A DNA stretch of 6,736 nucleotides, from assembly GCA_019309245.1 (NCBI GenBank), contig JAFDGP010000137.1, forward strand, positions 1 through 6,736, read 5' to 3'. The notes beneath the pieces are model-generated. The model had not been told where the DNA came from and made no database searches. It saw only the letters and a program-made list of their open reading frames with translations. This stretch comes from Deltaproteobacteria bacterium (GTDB taxonomy: Bacteria > Desulfobacterota > Desulfobacteria > Desulfobacterales > C00003060). The position numbers and the translations under genes are program-made. Below, in pieces: positions 1-5,608 of the stretch; the first letter of the stretch is position 1; each line of letters begins with the position of its first letter.

Positions 1-1
1 C

Positions 2-361
2 TTCAAGAAATATGTCGGCGGCCCCCTGGGCAGTGGCCGGCAATGGTTTTCCTGGATTCACATGGAAGACCTGTTGCGGGCCTTTTTGTTCGTGCTGGAA
101 AACAACGACATTCGGGGTCCGGTCAATTTCTGTGCCCCGAACCCGGTTCGAAACAAAGAGCTTGCCGAGGCCCTCGGGCTGGTCCTTTCCAGGCCCGCCA
201 TGGTCAAGACCCCTGCGCTGGTGTTGCGTTTGATGCTTGGAGAGTTCGGCTCGGTGTTGTTGGAGGGACAGCGGGTGAAGCCGACAAGCCTTCTCGCCCA
301 CGGTTTTTCTTTCCGCTTTCCGGATATCCAGCAGGCCCTGGCTTCTCTTGTCAAGCCCTGA
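2..361 (+). CDS. TIGR01777-family SDR epimerase-like oxidoreductase, C-terminal part (5' truncated by window edge)
   Basis: The frame is open from base 2 to the TGA at 359-361, giving 119 residues and no start, so the gene begins before the window. Near its beginning are the residues GGPLGSGRQWFSWIHMEDL, the conserved block of the TIGR01777 (YfcH/SDR39U1) branch of extended short-chain dehydrogenases. The following NFCAPNPVRNKELAEALG matches the usual segment before the C-terminal DUF1731-like domain, which is seen here as LRLMLGEFGSVLLEGQRV and then GFSFRFPDIQQAL. Family members have a Rossmann fold that binds NAD(P) and are predicted sugar-nucleotide epimerases; their substrate is generally unknown. 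The nucleotide-binding GxxGxxG and catalytic Tyr-x-x-x-Lys regions lie outside the window and cannot be checked. The gene is codirectional with tupA but 165 nt upstream, and a functional link is not indicated. Confidence 0.88.
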   Translation, partial: FKKYVGGPLGSGRQWFSWIHMEDLLRAFLFVLENNDIRGPVNFCAPNPVRNKELAEALGLVLSRPAMVKTPALVLRLMLGEFGSVLLEGQRVKPTSLLAHGFSFRFPDIQQALASLVKP

Positions 362-378
362 CAGGCGCTGGTCAGGCT
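354..378 (+). terminator. Weak stem-loop over the SDR stop codon, possible terminator
   Basis: CCTGAC at 357-362 pairs with GTCAGG at 371-376 around an 8-nt loop. Two more outer pairs form if C356 bulges. The stem includes the stop codon. No T-run follows directly (the next bases are CTCGCCCC), so a classical rho-independent terminator is not supported. It may instead be a 3'-end stabilising hairpin or chance. Confidence 0.25.
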
Positions 379-419
379 CTCGCCCCTTGAGTATTTTCGA
401 GTTGCAGCCGGACAGACAT

Positions 420-456
420 TATGCTAGCAAGGGCATATAGATCGCCTTTGACATAG
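420..456 (+). promoter_or_regulatory. Candidate control region upstream of tupA
   Basis: The 165-nt spacer before tupA holds a cluster of suggestive sequences. TATGC at 420-424 is inverted as GCATA at 433-437. Within it is the perfect 8-bp palindrome TGCTAGCA at 422-429. A perfect -35-like TTGACA lies at 448-453, but no recognisable -10 follows at 16-18 nt, so it is not claimed as a promoter. Tungstate and molybdate uptake genes are often controlled by ModE- or TunR-like regulators that bind inverted repeats here. No regulator gene is in the window, so any operator role is inference. Confidence 0.22.
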
Positions 457-510
457 TCATTCGGGGGCCTGCGAGCTTGGGCTATGGGCGGGGGGACACG
501 AAACGGACGT

Positions 511-517
511 GAGGAGG
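511..517 (+). promoter_or_regulatory. Shine-Dalgarno that fixes the tupA start
   Basis: GAGGAGG at 511-517 is followed by a 9-nt spacer and ATG at 527. A GTG at 509 opens the same frame six codons earlier, but this motif would fall inside that longer coding sequence and no purine-rich motif well placed for 509 is seen. The ATG at 527 also gives a cleaner signal peptide. Confidence 0.7.
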
Positions 518-526
518 ACGACCCCG

Positions 527-1351
527 ATGCCGAGATTTGTACAGATAGCGATTGTATGCCTGTTGGTGGTAGGGTCAACAGTGGCCCCGGCCAAGGGACA
601 GCCCGTTATAATGGCGACCACCACCAGTACGGACAACACCGGCCTCTTGGATGTTTTGGCCCCAGCGTTTAAAAAGGACACAGGCATTGAACTCAGGTGG
701 GTGGCCGTAGGGACGGGGAAGGCCTTAAAGATGGGGGAAAATTGTGATGTCGATGTGTTGTTTGTTCATGCGCCGGATGCAGAGACCGCCTTTTTGGTCA
801 AGGGCTTCGGGCTGGATCGAAGGCCGGTCATGACCAATGATTTTGTGATCATCGGCCCGGCCGCCGATCCTGCCGGGGCGAAAGGTCGGCTTGCCGGCCG
901 GGCCCTTAAAGCGATTGCACAGGCCGGGGCCGTGTTTGTCAGCCGGGGAGATCTCTCCGGAACTCACCAAAAAGAACTCTCGCTGTGGCGCATGGCCGAT
1001 ATGGCGGTACCGGACAAAGCGCCATGGTATGTTCAGACCGGGCAGGGGATGATCAAGACCATCCTGGTGGCCGAAGAGCGGGGCGGATATGCCTTGACCG
1101 ATCGCGGTACATATATCAAATATGCGGCCGCGCGCCGTGCCGGCTCTCACGTTTTAAAGGTGCTGGTCGAAGGCGATCCAAACATGCTCAACCATTACAG
1201 TGTGATTGCGGTGAACCCGAGGCGGTGCCCATCGGTCAATCATCAAGCGGCCGTCCGGTTTGCGGACTGGGTGACATCGGCTGCGGTGCAGGAACTCATC
1301 GGGTCTTTTAAACTGCTGGGTAAACCGCTTTTTGTCCCGGCCGCCCGGTAG
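527..1351 (+). CDS. tupA: Tungstate ABC transporter substrate-binding protein TupA
   Basis: A 274-residue protein expected to bind tungstate in the periplasm and deliver it to TupB/TupC. Residues 1-24 form a signal peptide: a short basic start, a hydrophobic core (IAIVCLLVVGSTV) and AKG before a likely cleavage site. No lipobox is evident. The mature protein begins with ATTTSTDNTGLLDVLAPAF (30-48), the hallmark TTTS oxyanion-binding segment of TupA. Other family blocks follow: VGTGKAL (61-67), DVLFVHAP (76-83), VMTNDFVIIGPAADPAG (101-117), SRGDLSGTHQKE (139-150), TGQGM (171-175), LTDRGTY (190-196) and NHYSVIAVNP (222-231). Length and motif order fit the family. The motifs point to Tup rather than ModA or WtpA, but tungstate versus molybdate preference cannot be proved from sequence. 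tupB and tupC follow on the same strand, which supports the assignment. Confidence 0.93.
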   Translation: MPRFVQIAIVCLLVVGSTVAPAKGQPVIMATTTSTDNTGLLDVLAPAFKKDTGIELRWVAVGTGKALKMGENCDVDVLFVHAPDAETAFLVKGFGLDRRPVMTNDFVIIGPAADPAGAKGRLAGRALKAIAQAGAVFVSRGDLSGTHQKELSLWRMADMAVPDKAPWYVQTGQGMIKTILVAEERGGYALTDRGTYIKYAAARRAGSHVLKVLVEGDPNMLNHYSVIAVNPRRCPSVNHQAAVRFADWVTSAAVQELIGSFKLLGKPLFVPAAR

Positions 1352-1366
1352 CCGCCTGCGTGGTTT

Positions 1367-1433
1367 GAGAGCTTTGCATAACTCGTTTGCCTTGCCTCCA
1401 GGACAACATTTTGGGCGGGTGTGCAAAGGTCTC
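1367..1433 (+). repeat. Inverted repeat between tupA and tupB
   Basis: The 104-nt gap between tupA and tupB contains GAGAGCTTTGCA at 1367-1378 and its near-complement TGCAAAGGTCTC at 1422-1433. The stem has 11 paired positions and one G-G mismatch, around a 43-nt apical region. No T-run follows, so it is not an ordinary terminator. It could stabilise the tupA message or damp read-through, since binding proteins are usually made in excess over their permeases. A gap here contrasts with the overlapping tupB-tupC pair. Confidence 0.45.
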
Positions 1434-1455
1434 GGTTTAAGACGACGGGGGGACG

Positions 1456-2151
1456 ATGGACTATATTCTTGAGGCCGTGATGCAGGCCTTCAGGCTGCTG
1501 AGTTCCGGTGATGCGGAGACCTTTTCGGCGGTTTGGGCCACGATCTGTGTGTCCACGATGTCCGTTGTCTTGACATTGCTCGTCGGGGTTCCCCTGGGGT
1601 TTTTCCTGGGCTATGCGGACTTTCCGGGAAAAAGGCCGGTGCGGACTCTCGTCGATACCCTTCTTTCTATTCCGACCGTACTGATCGGTCTGCTCGTCTA
1701 TGCATTGTTGACACGCAGGGGCCCCCTGGGCGGCCTGGGGCTTTTGTTCACGCTGCCCGGCATCGCCATCGGCCAAACTATTTTGGGGTTGCCTATCGTG
1801 GTCGCGATGACGGCCACCGGGGTGGAGGCCCTGGACAAGCGGCTCAATCCCACCTTGTTGACCTTGGGGGCGGGGCCCCGGCAAATCCTGATGACCACGC
1901 TGTGGGAAACGCGTTTCAGCCTGGGCCTTGCGGCCATGGCGGCCTATGGTCGCATCGTCTCTGAGGTAGGCATTTCCATGATGGTCGGAGGAAATATCAA
2001 GTGGCACACCCGAACCATTACCACCGCCATCGCCCTTGAGACCGGCAAGGGAGAATTCGCCCTGGGTATCGCGCTTGGGCTGATTCTCATGTTGTTAGCC
2101 TTTGCCGTGAACCTGGCTACCGTCGGCCTTCGGAAAAGGGTGAAACGATGA
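1456..2151 (+). CDS. tupB: Tungstate ABC transporter permease TupB
   Basis: A 231-residue inner-membrane permease that should form, as a dimer, the tungstate channel. Hydrophobic stretches lie near residues 26-52, 64-86, 97-120, 155-175 and 199-224, in keeping with the five or so helices of small anion permeases of this class. The cytoplasmic coupling (EAA-type) loop that docks on the ATPase is at about 136-171, with TLGAGPRQILMTTLWETR followed by AAYGRIVSEVG. PGIAIGQTILGLPIVVA (101-117) is typical of TupB. A G-rich stretch (GGGGGGA around 1447-1453) precedes the ATG but is a weak ribosome site. The gene ends in an ATGA overlap with tupC, indicating translational coupling. The family call is firm; the ion preference rests on the neighbouring tupA. 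Confidence 0.92.
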   Translation: MDYILEAVMQAFRLLSSGDAETFSAVWATICVSTMSVVLTLLVGVPLGFFLGYADFPGKRPVRTLVDTLLSIPTVLIGLLVYALLTRRGPLGGLGLLFTLPGIAIGQTILGLPIVVAMTATGVEALDKRLNPTLLTLGAGPRQILMTTLWETRFSLGLAAMAAYGRIVSEVGISMMVGGNIKWHTRTITTAIALETGKGEFALGIALGLILMLLAFAVNLATVGLRKRVKR

Positions 2152-2900
2152 CGGTCCAAAAAGCGCTGAGAGCGGACCTTTTCCGACTTGAACAGGTACG
2201 GCAATGCTATGGCGGCAGAACCGTTCTGGAGGTTGACTCGCTCACCATTTGCCGGCATGCCATCATCGGGCTGGCGGGTCCCAATGGTGGGGGCAAGAGC
2301 ACGCTGCTGCGTGTCCTCGCGTTCATCGAGGACCCAGCAACCGGGATTGTCATCTTTGAGGGAAGACCCTGTAGCACCAGGCATGGTGACGTGCGCAAGA
2401 AGGTGACCCTGCTGGCACAGGAGCCTTATTTGTTGGATCGGTCGGTGCATGCGAATGTGGCCTACGGCCTGAGTGTGCGCGGGGACACAAATGTCGGGGA
2501 AAAGGTCCGGGGTGCCCTGGATATGGTGGGACTTTGTCCGGCCCGGTTTGCAAAACGTGCCTGCCACGAGCTTTCTGGTGGAGAGGCCCAACGGGTCGCC
2601 CTGGCGGCCAGGCTTGTATTGCGACCCCGCGTGCTCCTGCTCGACGAGCCCACCGCCAGTCTGGATGCCGAAAGCGCTCAGCGGATCAAGGCCGCGTCCA
2701 TGGCGGCCCGGAGAGACTGGGGTGCAACCCTTGTTATTGCCAGCCATGATATGGCCTGGCTAAAATCCGTGTGTGATCAGATCCTGTACATGCAAGGCGG
2801 TCGCATCCACCCGGATCCACCGGTTGCCGAGTTTGCCAAATCCGCAAAACTCGGCAACCGGTGGATCCAGGGTTTCCACACCGATTTCGCTGTGCTATAA
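2148..2900 (+). CDS. tupC: Tungstate ABC transporter ATP-binding protein TupC
   Basis: A 250-residue cytoplasmic ATPase that powers the transporter. All ABC motifs are present: Walker A GPNGGGKST (44-52), Q-loop QEPYLLD (91-97), signature LSGGEAQR (142-149), Walker B VLLLDEP (162-168), D-loop SLDAES (171-176) and the switch histidine in ASHD (198-201). Its ATG overlaps the tupB stop (ATGA), and a purine-rich AAAAGGGTG lies upstream. The C-terminal part after about residue 221 looks unlike the rest: a perfect inverted repeat (2813-2868) encodes roughly residues 222-240, which lie beyond the catalytic motifs. The tail may therefore have been extended by insertion of a palindromic element; the ATPase core is intact. 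An ABC protein of another oxyanion importer would look similar, but the linked tupA and tupB favour TupC. Confidence 0.9.
   Translation: MTVQKALRADLFRLEQVRQCYGGRTVLEVDSLTICRHAIIGLAGPNGGGKSTLLRVLAFIEDPATGIVIFEGRPCSTRHGDVRKKVTLLAQEPYLLDRSVHANVAYGLSVRGDTNVGEKVRGALDMVGLCPARFAKRACHELSGGEAQRVALAARLVLRPRVLLLDEPTASLDAESAQRIKAASMAARRDWGATLVIASHDMAWLKSVCDQILYMQGGRIHPDPPVAEFAKSAKLGNRWIQGFHTDFAVL
2813..2868 (+). repeat. Perfect 22-bp inverted repeat inside the tupC 3' end
   Basis: Bases 2813-2834 are the exact reverse complement of 2847-2868. Two further G-C pairs form (2835-2836 with 2844-2845) if A2846 bulges, leaving a 7-nt loop at 2837-2843. Each arm begins GGATCCACCGGTTGCC or its complement. The RNA hairpin would be very stable and GC-rich, but no T-run follows, so it is not a standard terminator. 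It lies in frame within tupC, 30 bases before the stop codon, and may protect the 3' end of the tup message or be an inserted dispersed palindromic element. Confidence 0.9.
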
Positions 2901-2907
2901 AAATCCC

Positions 2908-3633
2908 ATGGGGGCAATCGGTTCAAATCATCATTGCCTTGGTTCCAAAGACACCTTGGTCAAGGTACTGGCGGCCGTATTTCTGAACCCTGAGGACCGG
3001 ACCCACGAGGGAAGAAAGGTCTTCATCCAGCAATTTCTGGGATGCGGGTGCCCTGATGCGGTTGTGGAGAAAGCGGGTGTCGCCTTTTTTGTAAGGCCGC
3101 TTGGCGCGTTGCTGGACCGCCGGATTGCGCGGCAGAGAGCTGGTGGGTCTGTGACGCCCCTGGAAAAGAGGATCAACGGACTGCTTAGCCTGCCGGAAGG
3201 ACTTATGTGGCCGCGGCGTGCCTCGGGAGCGATGCTTTTGCCCGGGCAATGGCGCAGGCCGATGCTCAAGCAGGTCACAAAAGACACCCGGCAGCTGGAA
3301 CGGTTGTCCTTTTTGCGTACCCTATGCCGGGCTTCTATTGACGCGGTGATCGAGGTCCCGGATCGGGCCTTTTTCTTCCTGGTTGTCTCCGAGGGCACGC
3401 GGTTAAAACCATCCAGGCTTCGCGTCCAATTCGAGTGCGGTCAACTGTTGTATAAGATTTTGGGCTACAACCGCTGCCGCCTTTTTACCGTCACCGACGA
3501 TGACGGGCCAAAGATCATTCCGCAGATAGACACGCCCTTGTCGTGGGCGGGCCTGCGCCATGCGTTTTTTGAAGCGCGCAATCGTTACGCTTTTGCATTC
3601 CGTGTGCTGGATCTCTTGAGCCCGATTGACTGA
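2908..3633 (+). CDS. Hypothetical protein downstream of tupC
   Basis: An open frame of 241 codons from ATG 2908, ending at TGA 3631-3633; I do not recognise its family. The start is uncertain. ATG 2908 lies 7 nt after the tupC stop and has no clear Shine-Dalgarno; the frame is open further upstream, but that would overlap tupC by up to 128 bases. Codon use looks like the neighbouring genes, with a G/C-rich third position, which supports real coding. Visible features include GRKVFIQQFLGCGCPD (36-50), a hydrophobic VIEVPDRAFFFLVVSEGTR (147-165), and basic patches, for example PSRLRV (168-173). There is no signal peptide, no clear membrane span and no catalytic motif that I can name. It is probably soluble. 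Spacing suggests co-transcription with tupABC, though the palindrome between them may limit this. A role in tungsten use would be speculation. Confidence 0.6.
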   Translation: MGAIGSNHHCLGSKDTLVKVLAAVFLNPEDRTHEGRKVFIQQFLGCGCPDAVVEKAGVAFFVRPLGALLDRRIARQRAGGSVTPLEKRINGLLSLPEGLMWPRRASGAMLLPGQWRRPMLKQVTKDTRQLERLSFLRTLCRASIDAVIEVPDRAFFFLVVSEGTRLKPSRLRVQFECGQLLYKILGYNRCRLFTVTDDDGPKIIPQIDTPLSWAGLRHAFFEARNRYAFAFRVLDLLSPID

Positions 3634-3651
3634 TTCCACTCGAAATCGAAT

Positions 3652-3747
3652 TTGCATGGCTTTCTCATTGCTGTCTGGATGGTTCTTTTGCTTCACAATA
3701 TGATCGTTCAGATGTTTGCGGTGGAACGGTTGCCTTTTATCTCTTGA
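3652..3747 (+). pseudogene. Fragment duplicating the ftsH N-terminal coding region
   Basis: This frame reads [16 protein letters not shown] and then [14 protein letters not shown] before a TGA at 3745-3747. From AVWMV to ERLP it is identical to residues 15-36 of the intact FtsH encoded downstream. Before and after this stretch the two differ. The only candidate starts are TTG 3652 or the internal ATG 3679 (22 codons), and neither has a good ribosome site. It is best read as a duplicated fragment of ftsH. A short membrane leader peptide is possible but unsupported. Confidence 0.6.
3668..3736 (+). repeat. 69-bp exact direct repeat, upstream copy
   Basis: These 69 bases are identical to 3843-3911, 175 bases downstream. 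The identity breaks off sharply at both ends (A3667 against T3842, T3737 against A3912). This copy sits in the spacer before ftsH. Confidence 0.95.
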
Positions 3748-3748
3748 A

Positions 3749-3788
3749 CGGTGTCCACCAATTATTTCCGGGTGTTGGATGGACACCG
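3749..3788 (+). promoter_or_regulatory. Hairpin or operator-like inverted repeat just before ftsH
   Basis: CGGTGTCCA at 3749-3757 is the exact reverse complement of TGGACACCG at 3780-3788, with a 22-nt loop. It lies between the two 69-bp repeats and ends 14 nt before the ftsH ATG, next to the presumed ribosome site (GGGGGTG, 3792-3798). In RNA it could affect access to that site, and in DNA it could bind a regulator. No matching promoter was recognised. Confidence 0.45.
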
Positions 3789-3802
3789 GCCGGGGGTGTT
3801 TT

Positions 3803-5608
3803 ATGGAAAAACATCATAAGTTTTCAATCTGGTATGTGCTTTTTGCTGTCTGGATGGTTCTTTTGCTTCACAATATGATCGTTCAGATGTTTGCGGTGGA
3901 ACGGTTGCCTTACAGCGCCTTTATCAAGGCGCTTCAAGAAGGCCGGGTCGTCGAGGTGGCGATTACACAGGATCGGATCCAGGGCAAACTGAAAGGAACC
4001 GTCGACGGACAGCAGGTGGAAAAGGTTTTTACAACCGTCCGTGTAGATCCACAACTGTCTGAGATGTTGGAAAAGTATAACGTCACCTTCAAGGGCGTGA
4101 TCGAAAGTAATTTTTTGCAGAATCTGGCCTCATGGGTCCTCCCCGTTATCCTGTTTTTCGGGGTCTGGTATTTCATGATGCGTCGTTTTGCGGCCCAGCA
4201 AGGCAGTTTTTTGACCTTGGGAAAGAAAAAGGCCAAGGTCTACATGGAAGACGAGGTCGGAGTGACCTTCGAGGATGCCGCGGGCGTGGACGAGGCCAAA
4301 GAAGAGCTGCAGGAGGTGGTGGCGTTTCTTAAGGTGCCGGAAAAGTACACCAGGCTCGGTGGAAAGCTTCCGAAAGGGATTCTGCTGGTGGGGCCACCCG
4401 GCACCGGAAAGACCTTGCTGGCCAGGGCTGTGGCCGGAGAAAGCCACGTGCCATTTTTCAGCATGAGCGGATCAGAGTTTGTGGAACTCTTTGTCGGGAT
4501 GGGCGCTGCACGGGTTCGAGACCTTTTCGCCCAGGCCAAGGAAAAGGCCCCCTGCATCATCTTCGTGGATGAACTGGATGCCCTGGGCAAGGCCAGGGGG
4601 GCCGGCATTACGGGCGGCCATGACGAAAGAGAGCAGACCCTGAACCAGTTGCTGGTTGAAATGGACGGGTTTGACGCCACGATCGGGGTCATTTTGATGG
4701 CGGCGACAAACCGACCGGAAATCCTGGATCCGGCGCTGCTGCGGCCGGGTAGATTTGACCGGCATATCCTGGTGGATCGGCCGGATAAAAAAGGCCGGAC
4801 CGATATCCTGAAGGTGCATGCGAAAGAAGTCAAGTTGGGTCCGGATGTGGACCTGGACATCGTGGCAGGCATGACTCCGGGATTTGCAGGGGCGGACCTG
4901 GCCAACCTGGTCAACGAGGCGGCCCTGCTGGCGGTTCGTCACGACAAGGACCAGGTGGACATGGCGGAATTTCAGGATGCCGTTGAGCGGATTGTGGCCG
5001 GTCTTGAAAAAAAGAACCGACTCATTAACGAAAACGAACGGCAGATTGTGGCCCATCATGAGGTGGGCCATGCCTTGGTCGCCCTGATCCTGCCGGGAAC
5101 CGATCCCGTGCGCAAAATCTCGATCATCCCGCGGGGACTCTCCGCGCTGGGTTATACACTTCAGGTCCCGACAGAGGACCGGTTCTTGATGAGCAAAACC
5201 GAATTGCTCAATAAGATTGCCGTGGCATTAGGAGGCCGGGCGGCTGAAGAGATTGTTTTTGACGATATTTCCACCGGAGCGCATAACGACCTGGCCAGAG
5301 CCACAGACATTGCGCGCAGCATGGTCAAGGAATACGGGATGAGCGAAAAGCTGGGTCACATCTATTTTGAAAAAGAACGCCAAAATCAGCCGTACGGTGA
5401 CTTGACCATGTCGGCCAAAAGAGAATACAGCGAGGAGACCGCCCGGATCATCGATCATGAGATCAAGGCAATCCTGGACTCTCAGTACCGGGTTGCCAAA
5501 GATATCCTGACAAGCCACAGGGGCGTCTTGGAGCAAGGGGCGGCACTGGTTCTCAAGGAAGAAAACATTGAAGGAAAGCGGCTGAAAGCCATTTTGGATG
5601 CAGGCTAA
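3803..5608 (+). CDS. ftsH: ATP-dependent zinc metalloprotease FtsH
   Basis: A 601-residue inner-membrane AAA+ protease that extracts and degrades damaged membrane proteins and unstable regulators as a hexamer. The order is the usual one: TM1 about 9-30, a small periplasmic domain (31-107), TM2 about 108-126, the AAA+ module with Walker A GPPGTGKT (197-204), Walker B IIFVDE (252-257), the FVG pore motif (230-232) and second region of homology [20 protein letters not shown] (301-320), then the M41 protease. The zinc site is HEVGH (419-423), and the third ligand is probably D496 in [15 protein letters not shown] 3803 is chosen because MEKHHKF leads straight into TM1 and follows GGGGGTG; the frame is open further upstream, but those residues are not FtsH-like. 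It is shorter than E. coli FtsH, mainly in the C-terminal tail. The many FtsH copies in this lineage mean it may be a paralogue rather than the main essential copy. Confidence 0.96.
   Translation: MEKHHKFSIWYVLFAVWMVLLLHNMIVQMFAVERLPYSAFIKALQEGRVVEVAITQDRIQGKLKGTVDGQQVEKVFTTVRVDPQLSEMLEKYNVTFKGVIESNFLQNLASWVLPVILFFGVWYFMMRRFAAQQGSFLTLGKKKAKVYMEDEVGVTFEDAAGVDEAKEELQEVVAFLKVPEKYTRLGGKLPKGILLVGPPGTGKTLLARAVAGESHVPFFSMSGSEFVELFVGMGAARVRDLFAQAKEKAPCIIFVDELDALGKARGAGITGGHDEREQTLNQLLVEMDGFDATIGVILMAATNRPEILDPALLRPGRFDRHILVDRPDKKGRTDILKVHAKEVKLGPDVDLDIVAGMTPGFAGADLANLVNEAALLAVRHDKDQVDMAEFQDAVERIVAGLEKKNRLINENERQIVAHHEVGHALVALILPGTDPVRKISIIPRGLSALGYTLQVPTEDRFLMSKTELLNKIAVALGGRAAEEIVFDDISTGAHNDLARATDIARSMVKEYGMSEKLGHIYFEKERQNQPYGDLTMSAKREYSEETARIIDHEIKAILDSQYRVAKDILTSHRGVLEQGAALVLKEENIEGKRLKAILDAG
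3843..3911 (+). repeat. 69-bp exact direct repeat, copy inside ftsH
   Basis: Identical to 3668-3736. In this copy the sequence encodes most of the first transmembrane segment and the beginning of the periplasmic domain of FtsH (about residues 14-37). As part of the intact gene it is presumably the source copy. Confidence 0.95.

Noticed and set aside
448..453. TTGACA as the -35 box of a tupA promoter
   Set aside because: No acceptable -10 hexamer lies at 16-18 nt, so a promoter is not called.
509..526. GTG at 509 as the tupA start, giving six extra residues
   Set aside because: It would place the GAGGAGG ribosome site inside the coding sequence; ATG 527 has ideal spacing from it and a cleaner signal peptide.
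1243..2007. Antisense open frame of 254 codons across tupA and tupB
   Set aside because: It is low-complexity (Q, G, R and H rich), has no recognisable domain and runs opposite two firmly identified genes; high GC often gives such shadows.
1944..2747. Antisense open frame of 267 codons across tupB and tupC
   Set aside because: No domain is seen, and it lies opposite conserved ABC motifs that explain the sequence.
2773..2907. An earlier start for the hypothetical protein within tupC
   Set aside because: It would overlap the tupC 3' end by 128 bases, much of it over the palindrome, and the extra residues look like an out-of-frame reading.
3716..3802. TTG at 3716 as the ftsH start, adding 29 residues
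   Set aside because: The added residues (rich in C, W, P and G) do not resemble FtsH, and MEKHHKF at 3803 begins directly before TM1.
4240..4914. Antisense open frame of 224 codons within ftsH
   Set aside because: Ser/Pro-rich shadow of the conserved AAA+ region with no motifs.
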